The notes beneath the pieces are model-generated. The model ran no database searches and had not been told where the DNA came from. It worked only from the letters and a program-made list of their open reading frames with translations. The position numbers were made by a program, and so were the translations under genes. From positions 880,404 to 911,200 of the forward strand of contig NW_004754906.1 in NCBI RefSeq assembly GCF_000188695.1: a stretch of 30,797 nucleotides of DNA. The letters are read 5' to 3'. Below, one piece after another: positions 26,601 to 30,797 of this stretch (within the stretch, counting starts at the first letter, position 1; every line of letters starts with the position of its first letter). The DNA is from Salpingoeca rosetta (Eukaryota > Opisthokonta > Choanoflagellata > Craspedida > Salpingoecidae).

Positions 26601-28722
26601 CTTTGAGGCCGATGTTGTGAGCGGCGGGTGTGCGCGCGTTGAGGCGACTGCGCGTGACTTTGGCATGGTGCTTTCTGGGCCGGTGCTGCTGATTTCGGAC
26701 ACTGGCGCGATGGTTGAGTCCAGCGGGGACGCGTGGACATACCTTGCTGAAGGGCGGATCACGTCTGTGTCGCCGAGCGCGGGGCAGGACGGCACTGAGG
26801 TGCACATCCGCGGCGAGCTGCTGCTGGGTGGCGGCACGAGTGCTTCTCGCGTGACGCTGGCTGGCGTGGCGGCGTTTGTGCTGACATCGAATGAGACGGA
26901 CGTTGTGGTGCGCGCGTTCCCCGGGACGAGCAGCGGCGACGTTGTGATTGTTGGGGACACTGGCGTGAGCGTGCGGCTGACGAATGCATGGACCTACAGC
27001 GTGATTGAGAGCGTTGAGCCTGCATTTGGGCAGCGCGGCACGGTTGTGACGCTGAGCGGGCGCGCCTTGCTTGGCGGCGAGGGCGACGTGTCACGGGTGC
27101 TCCTTGGCAGCGTGGAAGTGAGCGCGATCCTGCGGAACAGCAGCGACGAGGTTGTTGTTGTTGCTGGCGACCGGACTGTGTTTGCTGACGCGGTTGGGCA
27201 CGTTGAGATTGAGCTTGCGAGCGGACGGCAGGTTGTTCTTCGGGATGCTTGGACGTACCGGCGTGCGGGCTCGATTGCGAGCGTTGTGCCTGCGTCTGGG
27301 CACTTTGGAACGGTGGTGCGCATTGGCGGCAGCCGGCTGCTTGGCCATGGGCAGTCGCTGGTTGGTGCAACGCTGGCTGGCGTGGCTGCTGAAGTTGTGT
27401 CTGCGAGCAACACGGACGTTGTGCTGGTGGCGAATGCAAGCAGCAGCGCACGCTCTGGCAACGTTGTTCTCATTGCGGACACTGGTGCGACGGTTGTTCT
27501 TGAGGACGGCACGAGCGGGCTTGCGGAGTGGACGTACGTGGCGCCCGGCGTGATCAGCGAGGTTGAGCCGAGCTTTGGGCAGGTTGACACGCGCGTGACG
27601 GTGCGCGGGAGCGGCCTGCGCGGCGGCGCGGCGAGCACGGCACGAGTTGTGCTGGCTGGCGTTGAGGCGACGCAGGTTGTGTCTGACAGCGACAGCGAGA
27701 TTGTTGTTGTTGCTGGGGCGATTGCGGGCGGCGTTTCGCGGGCCAACGGCAGCGTGCGCGTGTTTGGCAGCACGGGTGCTGAGGTGTCTGGGAGCGGCCT
27801 GTTTTCGTATGTTGCGCGGGGCGTGATCAGCGATGTTGAGCCGAGCAGTGGGCACGGCGGGACGCTTGTGACGATCCGGGGCGAGCGGCTTGATGGCAGC
27901 GGCGGCAGCGTTGCTCGGGTGCGGCTTGCTGGGGTGTGGACGAGCGTGATCTTGCGGCAGAACAGCAGCGAGGTAGTTGTTGCAGCGGAGGCGAGCAGCG
28001 GCGCTGTTGCGGGCGGCGATGTGCTTCTTGAGTCTGCGAGCGGGGCGACGGTGGAGGCGGCTGGGCGGTTCAGCTATGTTGCGCCGGGCGTTGTTTCTGC
28101 CGTTGAGCCTGGGAGCGGAAGCGCGGGCACTGTGGTGACGGTGCGCGGGAGCGGGCTGCTGGGCGGCGGCGGTGCAGCTGCGGCTGTGCGCCTGAGTGGC
28201 GTGGAGGCGCAGCAGGTGCTGTGGTCGAACGAGAGCGTTGTTGTGGCTGTTGCCGGTGCCGGCAGCAATGTGACGGGCGACGTTGAGATTACGGCAGACA
28301 CTGGTGCTGTGGTGCGCGGGCTTGCGTCGAGCGGGCGCGGGTTCACGTACGTTGTGGCTGGCGTGATCGAGGCTGTGCAGCCGAGTTCTGGCCGCGTTGG
28401 CACGGTGGTGACGCTGTCTGGGAATGGCCTGCTTGGTGGCGGTAGCGCTGCTGGGCAGGTGAGCCTGGGCGGGGTGCCGTGTGAGGTGCTGACCTCGGGC
28501 GCACTTGAGGTGGTTGTGCGCGTTGGTGCTGGCGGCGTTGGCGGCGCTGTGGGCGATGCTGTGGTTGTGGCTGACACGGGCGCTGAGGTTCGCAAGGCAG
28601 CTGCGTGGACGCAAGTTGACGCGGGCGCGATTGACAGTGTGACGCCCGGGTCTGGACAGGCTGGGACGCTTGTGAATGTGACTGGGCGTGTGCTGCTGGG
28701 CGGGCGGGAGCCGGATTGTTGA
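11641..28722 (+). CDS. Giant secreted or surface protein of about 65 IPT/TIG repeats, ended by an apparent frameshift
   Basis: One uninterrupted frame of 5,693 residues. The ATG at 11641 is followed by a basic start and a long Leu-rich signal peptide (cleavage likely after SLAVAQ, near residue 36). The rest is IPT/TIG immunoglobulin-like units of about 85-90 residues. Each begins with P-x-SGQ-x-GT-x-VTI-x-G, continues with LLGGG and V-x-LAGV, has VVVRA in mid-unit, and ends in ADTGA and a W/F-T-Y linker. I count 65 unit starts by eye. Such units occur in plexins, fibrocystin-type proteins and bacterial adhesins, and mediate binding outside the cell. NxS/T sequons recur in most units, just before the VVV strand. 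Cys is rare. No other domain, transmembrane helix or anchor is seen before the stop, which comes from a one-base insertion (see 28702-28704), so the true protein probably continues. No introns occur here, unlike the neighbour. Confidence 0.9.
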   Translation: MSRNIRQRRGARALVASLLLLLLLTLTASSSLAVAQPCMNSDEPASGQAGTRVTIYGSNLLGQVGTAITSVRLAGVPAEIVEGTSQSQVVVIAAEGTAGEGDVVLEANTGATAVSPNAWQYINPGRIDSVGPASGQVGTLVTIRGYELLGGGDSPINVTLGGKQATVVLYNSTHLVARAPARDPGLSHVTIRSNTGAVVTANDAFTYLNQSSIAGVNPNTGQLGTVVTILGTRLFGGGSAVAEVQLAGTSAAILRATDTEIVVVAPDHGPETGDVLVTADTGATTTSTGGFTFAERGAVATVSPTSGQHGTLVTIRGDRLRGSGSAVVNVTLAGRTATVLEENSTTVIVAAGAGAETAVAGDVVLTADTGAEVTRSGVFSYVAAGEITDVTPASGGAGTRVTVLGRDLCGGGSSVVRVLLAGFEADVVSGGCARVEATARDFGMVLSGPVLLISDTGAMVESSGDAWTYLAEGRITSVSPSAGQDGTEVHIRGELLLGGGTSASRVTLAGVAAFVLTSNETDVVVRAFPGTSSGDVVIVGDTGVSVRLTNAWTYSVIESVEPAFGQRGTVVTLSGRALLGGEGDVSRVLLGSVEVSAILRNSSDEVVVVAGDRTVFADAVGHVEIELASGRQVVLRDAWTYRRAGSIASVVPASGHFGTVVRIGGSRLLGHGQSLVGATLAGVAAEVVSASNTDVVLVANASSSARSGNVVLIADTGATVVLEDGTSGLAEWTYVAPGVISEVEPSFGQVDTRVTVRGSGLRGGAASTARVVLAGVEATQVVSDSDSEIVVVAGAIAGGVSRANGSVRVFGSTGAEVSGSGLFSYVARGVISDVEPSSGHGGTLVTIRGERLDGSGGSVARVRLAGVWTSVILRQNSSEVVVAAEASSGAVAGGDVLLESASGATVEAAGRFSYVAPGVVSAVEPGSGSAGTVVTVRGSGLLGGGGAAAAVRLSGVEAQQVLWSNESVVVAVAGAGSNVTGDVEITADTGAVVRGLASSGRGFTYVVAGVIEAVQPSSGRVGTVVTLSGNGLLGGGSAAGQVSLGGVPCEVLTSGALEVVVRVGAGGVGGAVGDAVVVADTGAEVRKAAAWTQVDAGAIDSVTPGSGQAGTLVNVTGRVLLGGGSRIVEVILGGTAASAVVDGDQETFVTVVANRSASAGDGRVVVRADTGAEVSLDAAWNYTDVPTVESTYPSSAAAGSRIMFVISHLIQPGDSLAVVTVAGQSAAFSAINATHVFVTLPSSSAVGDTTVQFTSARGTLLAATVTVSPSPFVSSITPNTGQLGTVVSLAGSDLLGGADDVQAVLFGTTPAVVQSAADTLIVVEAPFSASNTTVDVVIVTGLGAAFVQSDAFAYLRPASVASVIPSSGQVGTIVSIDGSGFNDTASAVERVLLGDTPATLLAASDTSIVFRVTNVSHELLDVTLVTGTGVRHVLASSFRAYSPGVIADVTPSSGREGTEVVVYGTHLRAHSPAVTNVSFGSYPARIVRETDYFVSVVLTQAPATSELVDVSLTTTFGAVTTKRDAFMFVPRGNVTAVSPSSGVGGTRVVIQGSNLLGGGTRIISVTLAGVDATLVHYNNTVIEVVARAGDPGLGDVIISSNTGSVTVLDNAWAYVPVGEIHAVLPAQGQAYARVTVVGLGLFSGAPGLERVRLAGEDVLRIVSASDSKVVVIAPAVPAATTGNVELVSTTGAKVTRTAGFSFVDPANVTAVTPSSGQLGTRVTLAGSDLLCGDSALASVRIGGQETAILYASSEQVIARVNTTLEPGMYQLTVTAASGANYTAAPHQFEVLAQGAIDAVQPAAAQADAFVTIRGRGLFGGAASLATVSLGSPAVTATIVSQSSSVVVVQVPRVPYAAGAAPITLTAASGALVSNATAFELLEPGVITSVAPSSGQEGTLVTIAGERLLAGSDSLDVVYIANTSAVQVLLATDTRVVARAAAGPLVVDDVVLVGAAGGRVVAPDAWHRLAAGQIATVTPTIGQEGTFVNVTGTNLLAHSDGLASASLAGTPADVIAATPQLVQLRARVSSPRTGPVVLQASSGAVVDSRGVANFTSAQAGRIDTVAPAVGRAGTFVTLVGTNLLGHAASLSSCVVAEDALAAIVDANNTRVVVRLPEGPAPGLVNITLQATSGALVHRAHAFEYVGEGAISTVLPASGQKGTRVTIRGTALLGAGDHATSITLAGAVTTRVLSSNDTTIVVEAPAGAAQGLGAVSVEANTGAVVSQEDAFAFIEPGQITLFSPSSGQYGTWVNITGQNLLGGGSTAADVLFGGFSADEVAFASPFMVRARIGQQVPSPGPINVTIVADTGARVTSEGAFTVTSSSTIASVSPALGQRGTRVTISGQNLFGAGPARIAAVHLASVSAVVLNGSSDTQVIVQAQASPVAVANATVTVEAASGALTVAPASWSYIAPGAIASVTPAMGQAGTRVTITGTNLLGGAPALALVSIAGSPAQVVSQSNTRVVVRAGAAAPGLGDVVLEALSGTLVEQTSAFTYTNMSEITSVSPSVGQEGTLVTIRGTRLRGGANRVANVTLAGVLATTLSEDDTTVVVRASFSFSAMSGPVVVMSDSGARTQAPQPFSYLEPPSVVSIAPSTGQEGTRLTITGLRLHNGGSAVVSASLGAFNASVVSSNDTEVVIRAGAGPSTQTAVDIVLQSDTGSITRGATPWTFSPPGSIAIVDPTTGQQGALVRITGTNLCGGGSSIARVRLANVEAEILSQTSCGLLEVRAGAYGAPVTGSIELESDTGALVTKADAWTYVTSGFISSVTPAAGQSGELVSILGSNLFGGASTASQVTFGGVPATIVSNGNTSRIVVQINAGPQSGQPNLGDVVITGTSGVVIRAVDAFTYSTVDRVFPSSGQGGTRVTISGVALLGDNTQLERVELAGISAASIISFNSTQVVCVARAAGVSQAQPGQVVLVATTQEITSTGTADWTYQPPGAIASVNPARGQRGTLITVRGSTLLGYGERLVQVTVANVTATRIINATNSVAVVEAGLRTAGATGNVVLVADTGATITALAAFTYADAPVLAAVSPSSGQLGTHVTVTGQNLLMGSDSLRSVSIANESATILSQNDTHVVVRAPRSSPKTGLVRLVSSEFASVTGLSFTFLEEGVVNTVSPSSGQGGTRVTLTGERMFGGASGIAAVELAGVPVQEIVSSNTTHAVVIASDASAVAPAAVTVIANSGALVTSADPGAWQYLTPGAITSVDPDMGQVGTRITITGQRLLGGGTSIASVRLGTAGARVVSGSSTTVVAVVPSGAAGVRDVHVVANTLATTTLWTGFTFLEEGVIDSLQPSSGRLGTRVTIHGLRLLGGSDALQQILFGTVPATIIDFNTTTVEAFAPAMAAGTSNVTLVSDTGAVVRSVDGAWTQVDAGQILSVEPAAGIPTALVTIRGQDLLGIGTIAQQVTLGGSLAEVQQSNATVVIVRAGVRPAVPDSAVTVVADTGDTVSADSVWTFHPLPNITSVAPANGQQGTRVTITGSDLITGGVRVASVQLAGVTVSEVLSQSPDSLVVIAGPSSTSVSGAATITLTSGASFASSQSFEYLAPADISSVSPGSGTLGTVITVSGSHLLGGGTTVVAARIGDDAAERVLFANDSRVVFKAGNADTPSANRTVLLTADTGAFVSVSSAFSYITPASVLSVSPSSGTQGTRVTISGQRLFSDGSYLTEVLLAGVRAQILNMTEVQVVVACGFANQTSGPVVLVSNTGGRIEQAQFSIIKPPVLLAASPDSGQEGTHVILYGERLRAGGNAITQVTLNGVAATIVDETNVFVRVIAQDGPVGRGPIHLTANTGGVVQSTVAWEYLTKAVIDTVAPSSGQLGTLVTIQGSNLLGGGTEVIRVILAGTDATILSQNNTHIVVRTSRGTGLPTQGDVVVISDELSRVVAEDAFAYIAPGDVDGVMPSQGSFGTRVTIVGTNLLGGGSSVSLVELAGVEAQVESATAGQVVVIAQASNATSVGDVVLHSDTGAVVVQYDAWQYVTPGRILTVTPMSGQGGTYVDIVGTGLLSGSRDAGAVHLSGVAAVVLSANDTHVRARAGEGVPGLGDVVVTSADGAPVVAADAWTYTAAGNISGIAPVSGQEGTHVTIRGVALRGAGALVHRVLLGDSEADVLFENDTLVVVRAGHGAAGVVHVVLESSSGALVSADNAFTYLERGEVAAVSPTSGQLGTLVTITGARLLGGGSSIRTATLSGVSTEVVGATASTVVVRVTSSFASMTTGDVMLVSDTYAVVRGSGLWTGLPDGTIADVAPSAGVVGTLVTVRGANLLGYAAGLDEVTLAGVNATIVSANASVVVVAAGSSLSAVTGGVVLVATSGATVSASGAWSYVAPGQITRVRPASGQVGTRVTIEGTGLRAAASAVATVLLGDLTSTVLTSNDTTVVAVCPDGPASGVPERVKVVGVSGGFTLAESQFTFLEKGVIADVSPEIGQVGTRLVVSGERLLGGGARVTRAEIGGAVAEIESSNATTVVLVAGASSAGAADVVLVADTGATVRLDAGFTYLEEGVIEQISPRGGQEGTLVTIEGERLLGGGAALSRVLLAGQPVLHVMSASDTLVVVRAGAGMPGTGDVIVESTSGSRVTLPGGWMYFVPSSIADVQPSSGQVGTVVDISGSNLLGVANGTAVAQVWLDGTAVSSILIGDRQDLVRVVAARNTSMGVLGSVVVEADSGALASVDGRWTYLLEGVILGVVPAYGQVGTRVTISGARLLGGGNTAVNVTLDGTPASVLSWGPEQVVVRAERNSSAEVGGMVSVVSDTGAIVSGASLFAYRTEGHIDQVEPSTGQAGTIVTITGLRLRGHGVVVDRVLLGGAEAGVLSESDTAVVVRVPDASAGVVDVVIVADTGATTTSTGGFTFAERGVVATVSPTSGQHGTLVTIRGDRLRGSGSAVVNVTLAGRTATVLEENSTTVIVAAGAGAETAVAGDVVLTADTGAEVTRSGVFSYVAAGEITDVTPASGGAGTRVTVLGRDLCGGGSSVVRVLLAGFEADVVSGGCARVEATARDFGMVLSGPVLLISDTGAMVESSGDAWTYLAEGRITSVSPSAGQDGTEVHIRGELLLGGGTSASRVTLAGVAAFVLTSNETDVVVRAFPGTSSGDVVIVGDTGVSVRLTNAWTYSVIESVEPAFGQRGTVVTLSGRALLGGEGDVSRVLLGSVEVSAILRNSSDEVVVVAGDRTVFADAVGHVEIELASGRQVVLRDAWTYRRAGSIASVVPASGHFGTVVRIGGSRLLGHGQSLVGATLAGVAAEVVSASNTDVVLVANASSSARSGNVVLIADTGATVVLEDGTSGLAEWTYVAPGVISEVEPSFGQVDTRVTVRGSGLRGGAASTARVVLAGVEATQVVSDSDSEIVVVAGAIAGGVSRANGSVRVFGSTGAEVSGSGLFSYVARGVISDVEPSSGHGGTLVTIRGERLDGSGGSVARVRLAGVWTSVILRQNSSEVVVAAEASSGAVAGGDVLLESASGATVEAAGRFSYVAPGVVSAVEPGSGSAGTVVTVRGSGLLGGGGAAAAVRLSGVEAQQVLWSNESVVVAVAGAGSNVTGDVEITADTGAVVRGLASSGRGFTYVVAGVIEAVQPSSGRVGTVVTLSGNGLLGGGSAAGQVSLGGVPCEVLTSGALEVVVRVGAGGVGGAVGDAVVVADTGAEVRKAAAWTQVDAGAIDSVTPGSGQAGTLVNVTGRVLLGGREPDC
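11770..18630 (+). repeat. Super-repeat 1 (IPT/TIG units 1-26)
   Basis: First of three higher-order repeats, measured from the Pro codon of unit 1 to that of unit 27 (6,861 bases). Units correspond one to one with units 27-52 by private features: linker residues, insert lengths and unusual motifs. Confidence 0.75.
12475..15198 (+). repeat. Near-identical 2.72 kb block, copy 1 (IPT/TIG units 4-13)
   Basis: It matches 26170-28894 from GCTGACACTGG to GACGTTCCC; outside these limits the sequences diverge at once. I noticed only one substitution (an Ala/Val codon: GGCGCTGTG here, GGCGTTGTG in copy 2) and one indel. The length of 908 codons keeps the frame. Confidence 0.95.
18631..25446 (+). repeat. 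Super-repeat 2 (IPT/TIG units 27-52)
   Basis: From the Pro codon of unit 27 to that of unit 53 (6,816 bases). Shared marks with super-repeat 1 include WTQVDAG (units 12 and 38), linkers AFTYLNQSSI and AFTYTNMSEI (units 3 and 29), and the Cys pair (units 5 and 31). Confidence 0.75.
23359..23932 (+). repeat. Second near-identical block, copy A (units 45-47)
   Basis: It matches 30224-30797 (offset 6,865) apart from one A/G difference near 23369 (Gln/Arg in P-S-Q/R-G-S). The match is still running at the window edge, so its true length is unknown. Confidence 0.93.
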
Positions 28723-28894
28723 GGTTATTCTCGGCGGGACGGCTGCGTCTGCTGTCGTGGACGGGGACCAGGAGACGTTTGTGACTGTTGTTGCGAACAG
28801 AAGCGCGAGCGCCGGCGACGGCCGCGTGGTTGTTCGCGCAGACACTGGCGCAGAGGTGTCGCTGGACGCTGCATGGAACTACACGGACGTTCCC
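26170..28894 (+). repeat. Near-identical 2.72 kb block, copy 2 (IPT/TIG units 56-65)
   Basis: Second copy of 12475-15198, offset 13,695 bases (13,696 after the extra G). It carries the frameshifting insertion. It ends at the junction between units 65 and 66. Confidence 0.95.
28702..28704 (+). other. One-base insertion (extra G) causing the frameshift
   Basis: The matching sequence in the other copy (15006-15009) reads CGGC; here it reads CGGGC. Everything around it is the same. The insertion diverts the frame into GGREPDC and the TGA at 28720-28722. Confidence 0.9.
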
Positions 28895-30797
28895 GTGATC
28901 ACAGACGTTACACCCAGCTCTGGCCAGCAAGGCACTGTTGTGACTGTGAGTGGCAACAACCTCCTTGGTGGCGGATCTCAGGTTGTGTCTGGCAGCTTGA
29001 GTGGCGTCGCTGTGAGCGAAGTACTGAGCTCTTCGGACACGCGGGTGGTCGTGGTTGCATCTGCATTGAACACGAGCTCCACGGGTGGAGTTGTGCTGTC
29101 TGCTGATAGTGGTGCGACGGTTACATTGAGCCAGGCGTGGACGTACTTGGAGCCTGCCGTCATTACAGGCGTGGAGCCCAGCTCTGGCCTCCTTGGCACA
29201 CTGGTCACCATCTCTGGAACTGGCCTTTTGGGCGGCGGCAATAGGACGGCGACTGCTTGGTTTGGAGCGACGGAAGCCGAGAGCGTCGAGGCGTCATCCG
29301 ACAGTGTCGTTGTTGTGCGTGTGGGCCCAAGTGCACCTAGCCTCGTTCAGGTGCGGCTGCAATCTGACAGTGGTGCTTGGGTGCGCTTGGAAGATGCGTT
29401 CCAAGTGCTTCCAGCTGGAGTCGTTGAGGCTGTGTCGCCGGCTTACGGCCAGGCAGGTACACGCGTGACGATCACTGGGCACACATTGCTGGCTGACGGC
29501 GTGAATCTCACACAAGTGCGCCTGGCTGGCGTGGAAGCTGAGATCGAGTCAGCAAACGCAACGCAAGTTGTTGTTGTTGCCGCGCATGCATCTGCTGGTG
29601 TTGGCGATGTCGTGCTTGTAGCTGACACGCTTGGTCGTGTTGAGGCTGCTGGTGCGTGGGAGTACCGCCGACGCGGACAGATCTCGTCCATCACACCCAC
29701 TTCTGGTCATGAGGGCACTGAAGTGCTGATTTTGGGCCAGGATCTGCTGGGTCACGGTGAGGACCTGGTTCAAGTGCGCCTGGGTGGAGTTGTGGCACGT
29801 CTTCTTGACCGTAACAACTTCTTTGCGCGTGTTGTTGCGGGTCGTGGCTCCCCGGCCGGACCAGTTGACGTGCGGCTCACCGCGGACACGGGCGCTGTCG
29901 TGGAGCAAGCTGACTTGTGGACGTACGTTGCACAGGCTGTGATTAGTTCTGTGACGCCTTTGACAGGGCAGGCTGGTACCTTGGTGACGATTCGTGGCAG
30001 CAACCTCTTGGCTGGTGCTGCGTCTGTGTCTGAGGTTCGCCTTGCCGGCGTCTCAGCCACCATCGTATCCTTCAACGAGTCAGTGGTGATTGCACGTGCT
30101 GCTCAGCCACCTGCGTCTGCTCCTGCTGGTGGAATCAACGTCACAACGTCTTCGGGTGCGTTTTATGGCGGTCCTGCCGGAGTAGTCTGGACTTACATGG
30201 ATGCTGGTGACATTAACATTGTCATGCCAAGCCGAGGCAGCTTTGGGACGCGCGTCACGATCGTGGGCACGAACCTGCTTGGCGGAGGGTCGTCGGTGTC
30301 ACTGGTGGAGCTTGCTGGCGTTGAGGCACAGGTTGAGTCTGCGACAGCGGGGCAAGTTGTGGTCATTGCACAGGCATCGAACGCCACGAGCGTTGGAGAT
30401 GTTGTGCTGCACTCTGACACTGGTGCTGTCGTCGTCCAGTATGACGCCTGGCAGTACGTGACACCTGGCCGCATTCTGACAGTAACGCCGATGTCTGGAC
30501 AGGGTGGCACGTACGTTGACATTGTGGGCACAGGGCTCTTGAGCGGCTCGCGCGATGCCGGTGCGGTCCACCTCAGCGGTGTGGCTGCTGTTGTTCTGAG
30601 CGCAAACGACACGCACGTGCGTGCGCGTGCTGGCGAGGGCGTGCCTGGACTCGGGGACGTGGTTGTGACGTCTGCGGATGGCGCGCCTGTTGTGGCTGCG
30701 GATGCGTGGACGTACACTGCAGCTGGCAACATCTCGGGCATTGCCCCTGTGAGCGGTCAGGAGGGCACTCACGTCACCATCCGCGGCGTTGCGCTGC
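28705..30797 (+). CDS. Continuation of the IPT/TIG gene in the shifted frame (partial, runs off the window)
   Basis: From the insertion onward, the +1 frame (codons starting at positions 2 mod 3) stays open to the window edge. I read it codon by codon to about 30230; beyond that it follows the in-frame copy of 23359-23932. It completes unit 65, then encodes about eight further IPT/TIG units (starts near 28895, 29155, 29420, 29675, 29935, 30205, 30468 and 30729) with the same P-x-SG-x-x-GT and ADTGA signatures. The absence of any second lesion in about 2.1 kb argues that this is the same gene, with either a sequencing error or a very young mutation at the junction. Missing from view: the C-terminus, which might show an anchor or other domains. 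Confidence 0.85.
30224..30797 (+). repeat. Second near-identical block, copy B (units 71-73), cut by the window end
   Basis: Copy of 23359-23932. The upstream limit is sharp at ATGCCAAGCC; the bases before it (GACATTAACATTGTC versus GATGTCGATGGTGTG) are related but clearly diverged. Confidence 0.93.

Larger units (their letters stand above)
25447..30797 (+). repeat. Super-repeat 3 (units 53 onward, incomplete)
   Basis: It starts at unit 53, which like units 1 and 27 has a longer insert after LLG (LLGVANGTAVAQV; LLGQVGTAITSV; LFGAGPARIAAV). About 78 percent of a period is visible before the window ends. Confidence 0.72.

Noticed and set aside
11641..28722. Bacterial contamination carrying a giant adhesin
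   Set aside because: The CA tract and eukaryotic-style 5' region lie directly upstream, the neighbouring gene is clearly spliced, and there are no operon features or ribosome binding site.
12075..28930. Long minus-strand open frames across the IPT/TIG gene (up to 584 residues)
   Set aside because: They are antisense shadows caused by GC-rich codon use. They repeat identically in both copies of the duplicated block and have Arg/His/Ala/Thr-rich compositions with no domain.

Overview
This is nuclear DNA of a eukaryote with spliceosomal introns. The compact spacing, GC-rich coding sequence, many (CA/TG)n microsatellites, a metazoan-type SH2+VPS9 protein and a giant IPT/TIG-repeat surface protein together suggest a unicellular holozoan. 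A choanoflagellate of the Salpingoeca type is the best guess. That assignment is inference from style and gene content; nothing here names the species.

Layout: (1) 542-3286, plus strand: a secreted glycoside hydrolase family 31-like protein. The usual catalytic aspartates appear replaced, and a Thr/Ser tract is inserted in the barrel. (2) 3655-4364, plus strand: mitochondrial ATP synthase subunit f in two exons; the last ten residues come from a tiny second exon beyond a TG-repeat-filled intron. (3) 10348-4842, minus strand: a 15-exon gene for a 729-residue RIN-like protein (low-complexity N-terminus with polyQ, SH2 domain, VPS9 Rab5-GEF domain). I assembled it by hand; all 14 introns are GT-AG and every splice phase closes. 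It converges on gene 2. (4) 11641 to the window end, plus strand: a signal peptide followed by about 65 IPT/TIG units in one uninterrupted 17 kb frame, then a one-base insertion and stop at 28720-28722, then about eight more units in the shifted frame to the edge. It is divergent from gene 3.

The main discovery is in gene 4. The units are not a simple tandem array. They form a higher-order repeat of 26 different units (about 6.8-6.9 kb, about 2,280 codons) present at least 2.8 times: unit n resembles n+26 and n+52. Two nearly identical DNA blocks (12475-15198 = 26170-28894; 23359-23932 = 30224-30797) lie exactly 52 and 26 units apart, in register with that period. This points to gene conversion or unequal exchange between aligned super-repeats, or to an assembly artefact that follows the same homology.

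The four genes are not an operon or pathway. They cover extracellular carbohydrate-type binding or hydrolysis, respiration, endosomal Rab signalling downstream of phosphotyrosine, and the cell surface or matrix. Domain assignments were made by eye from remembered family motifs, without database searches.
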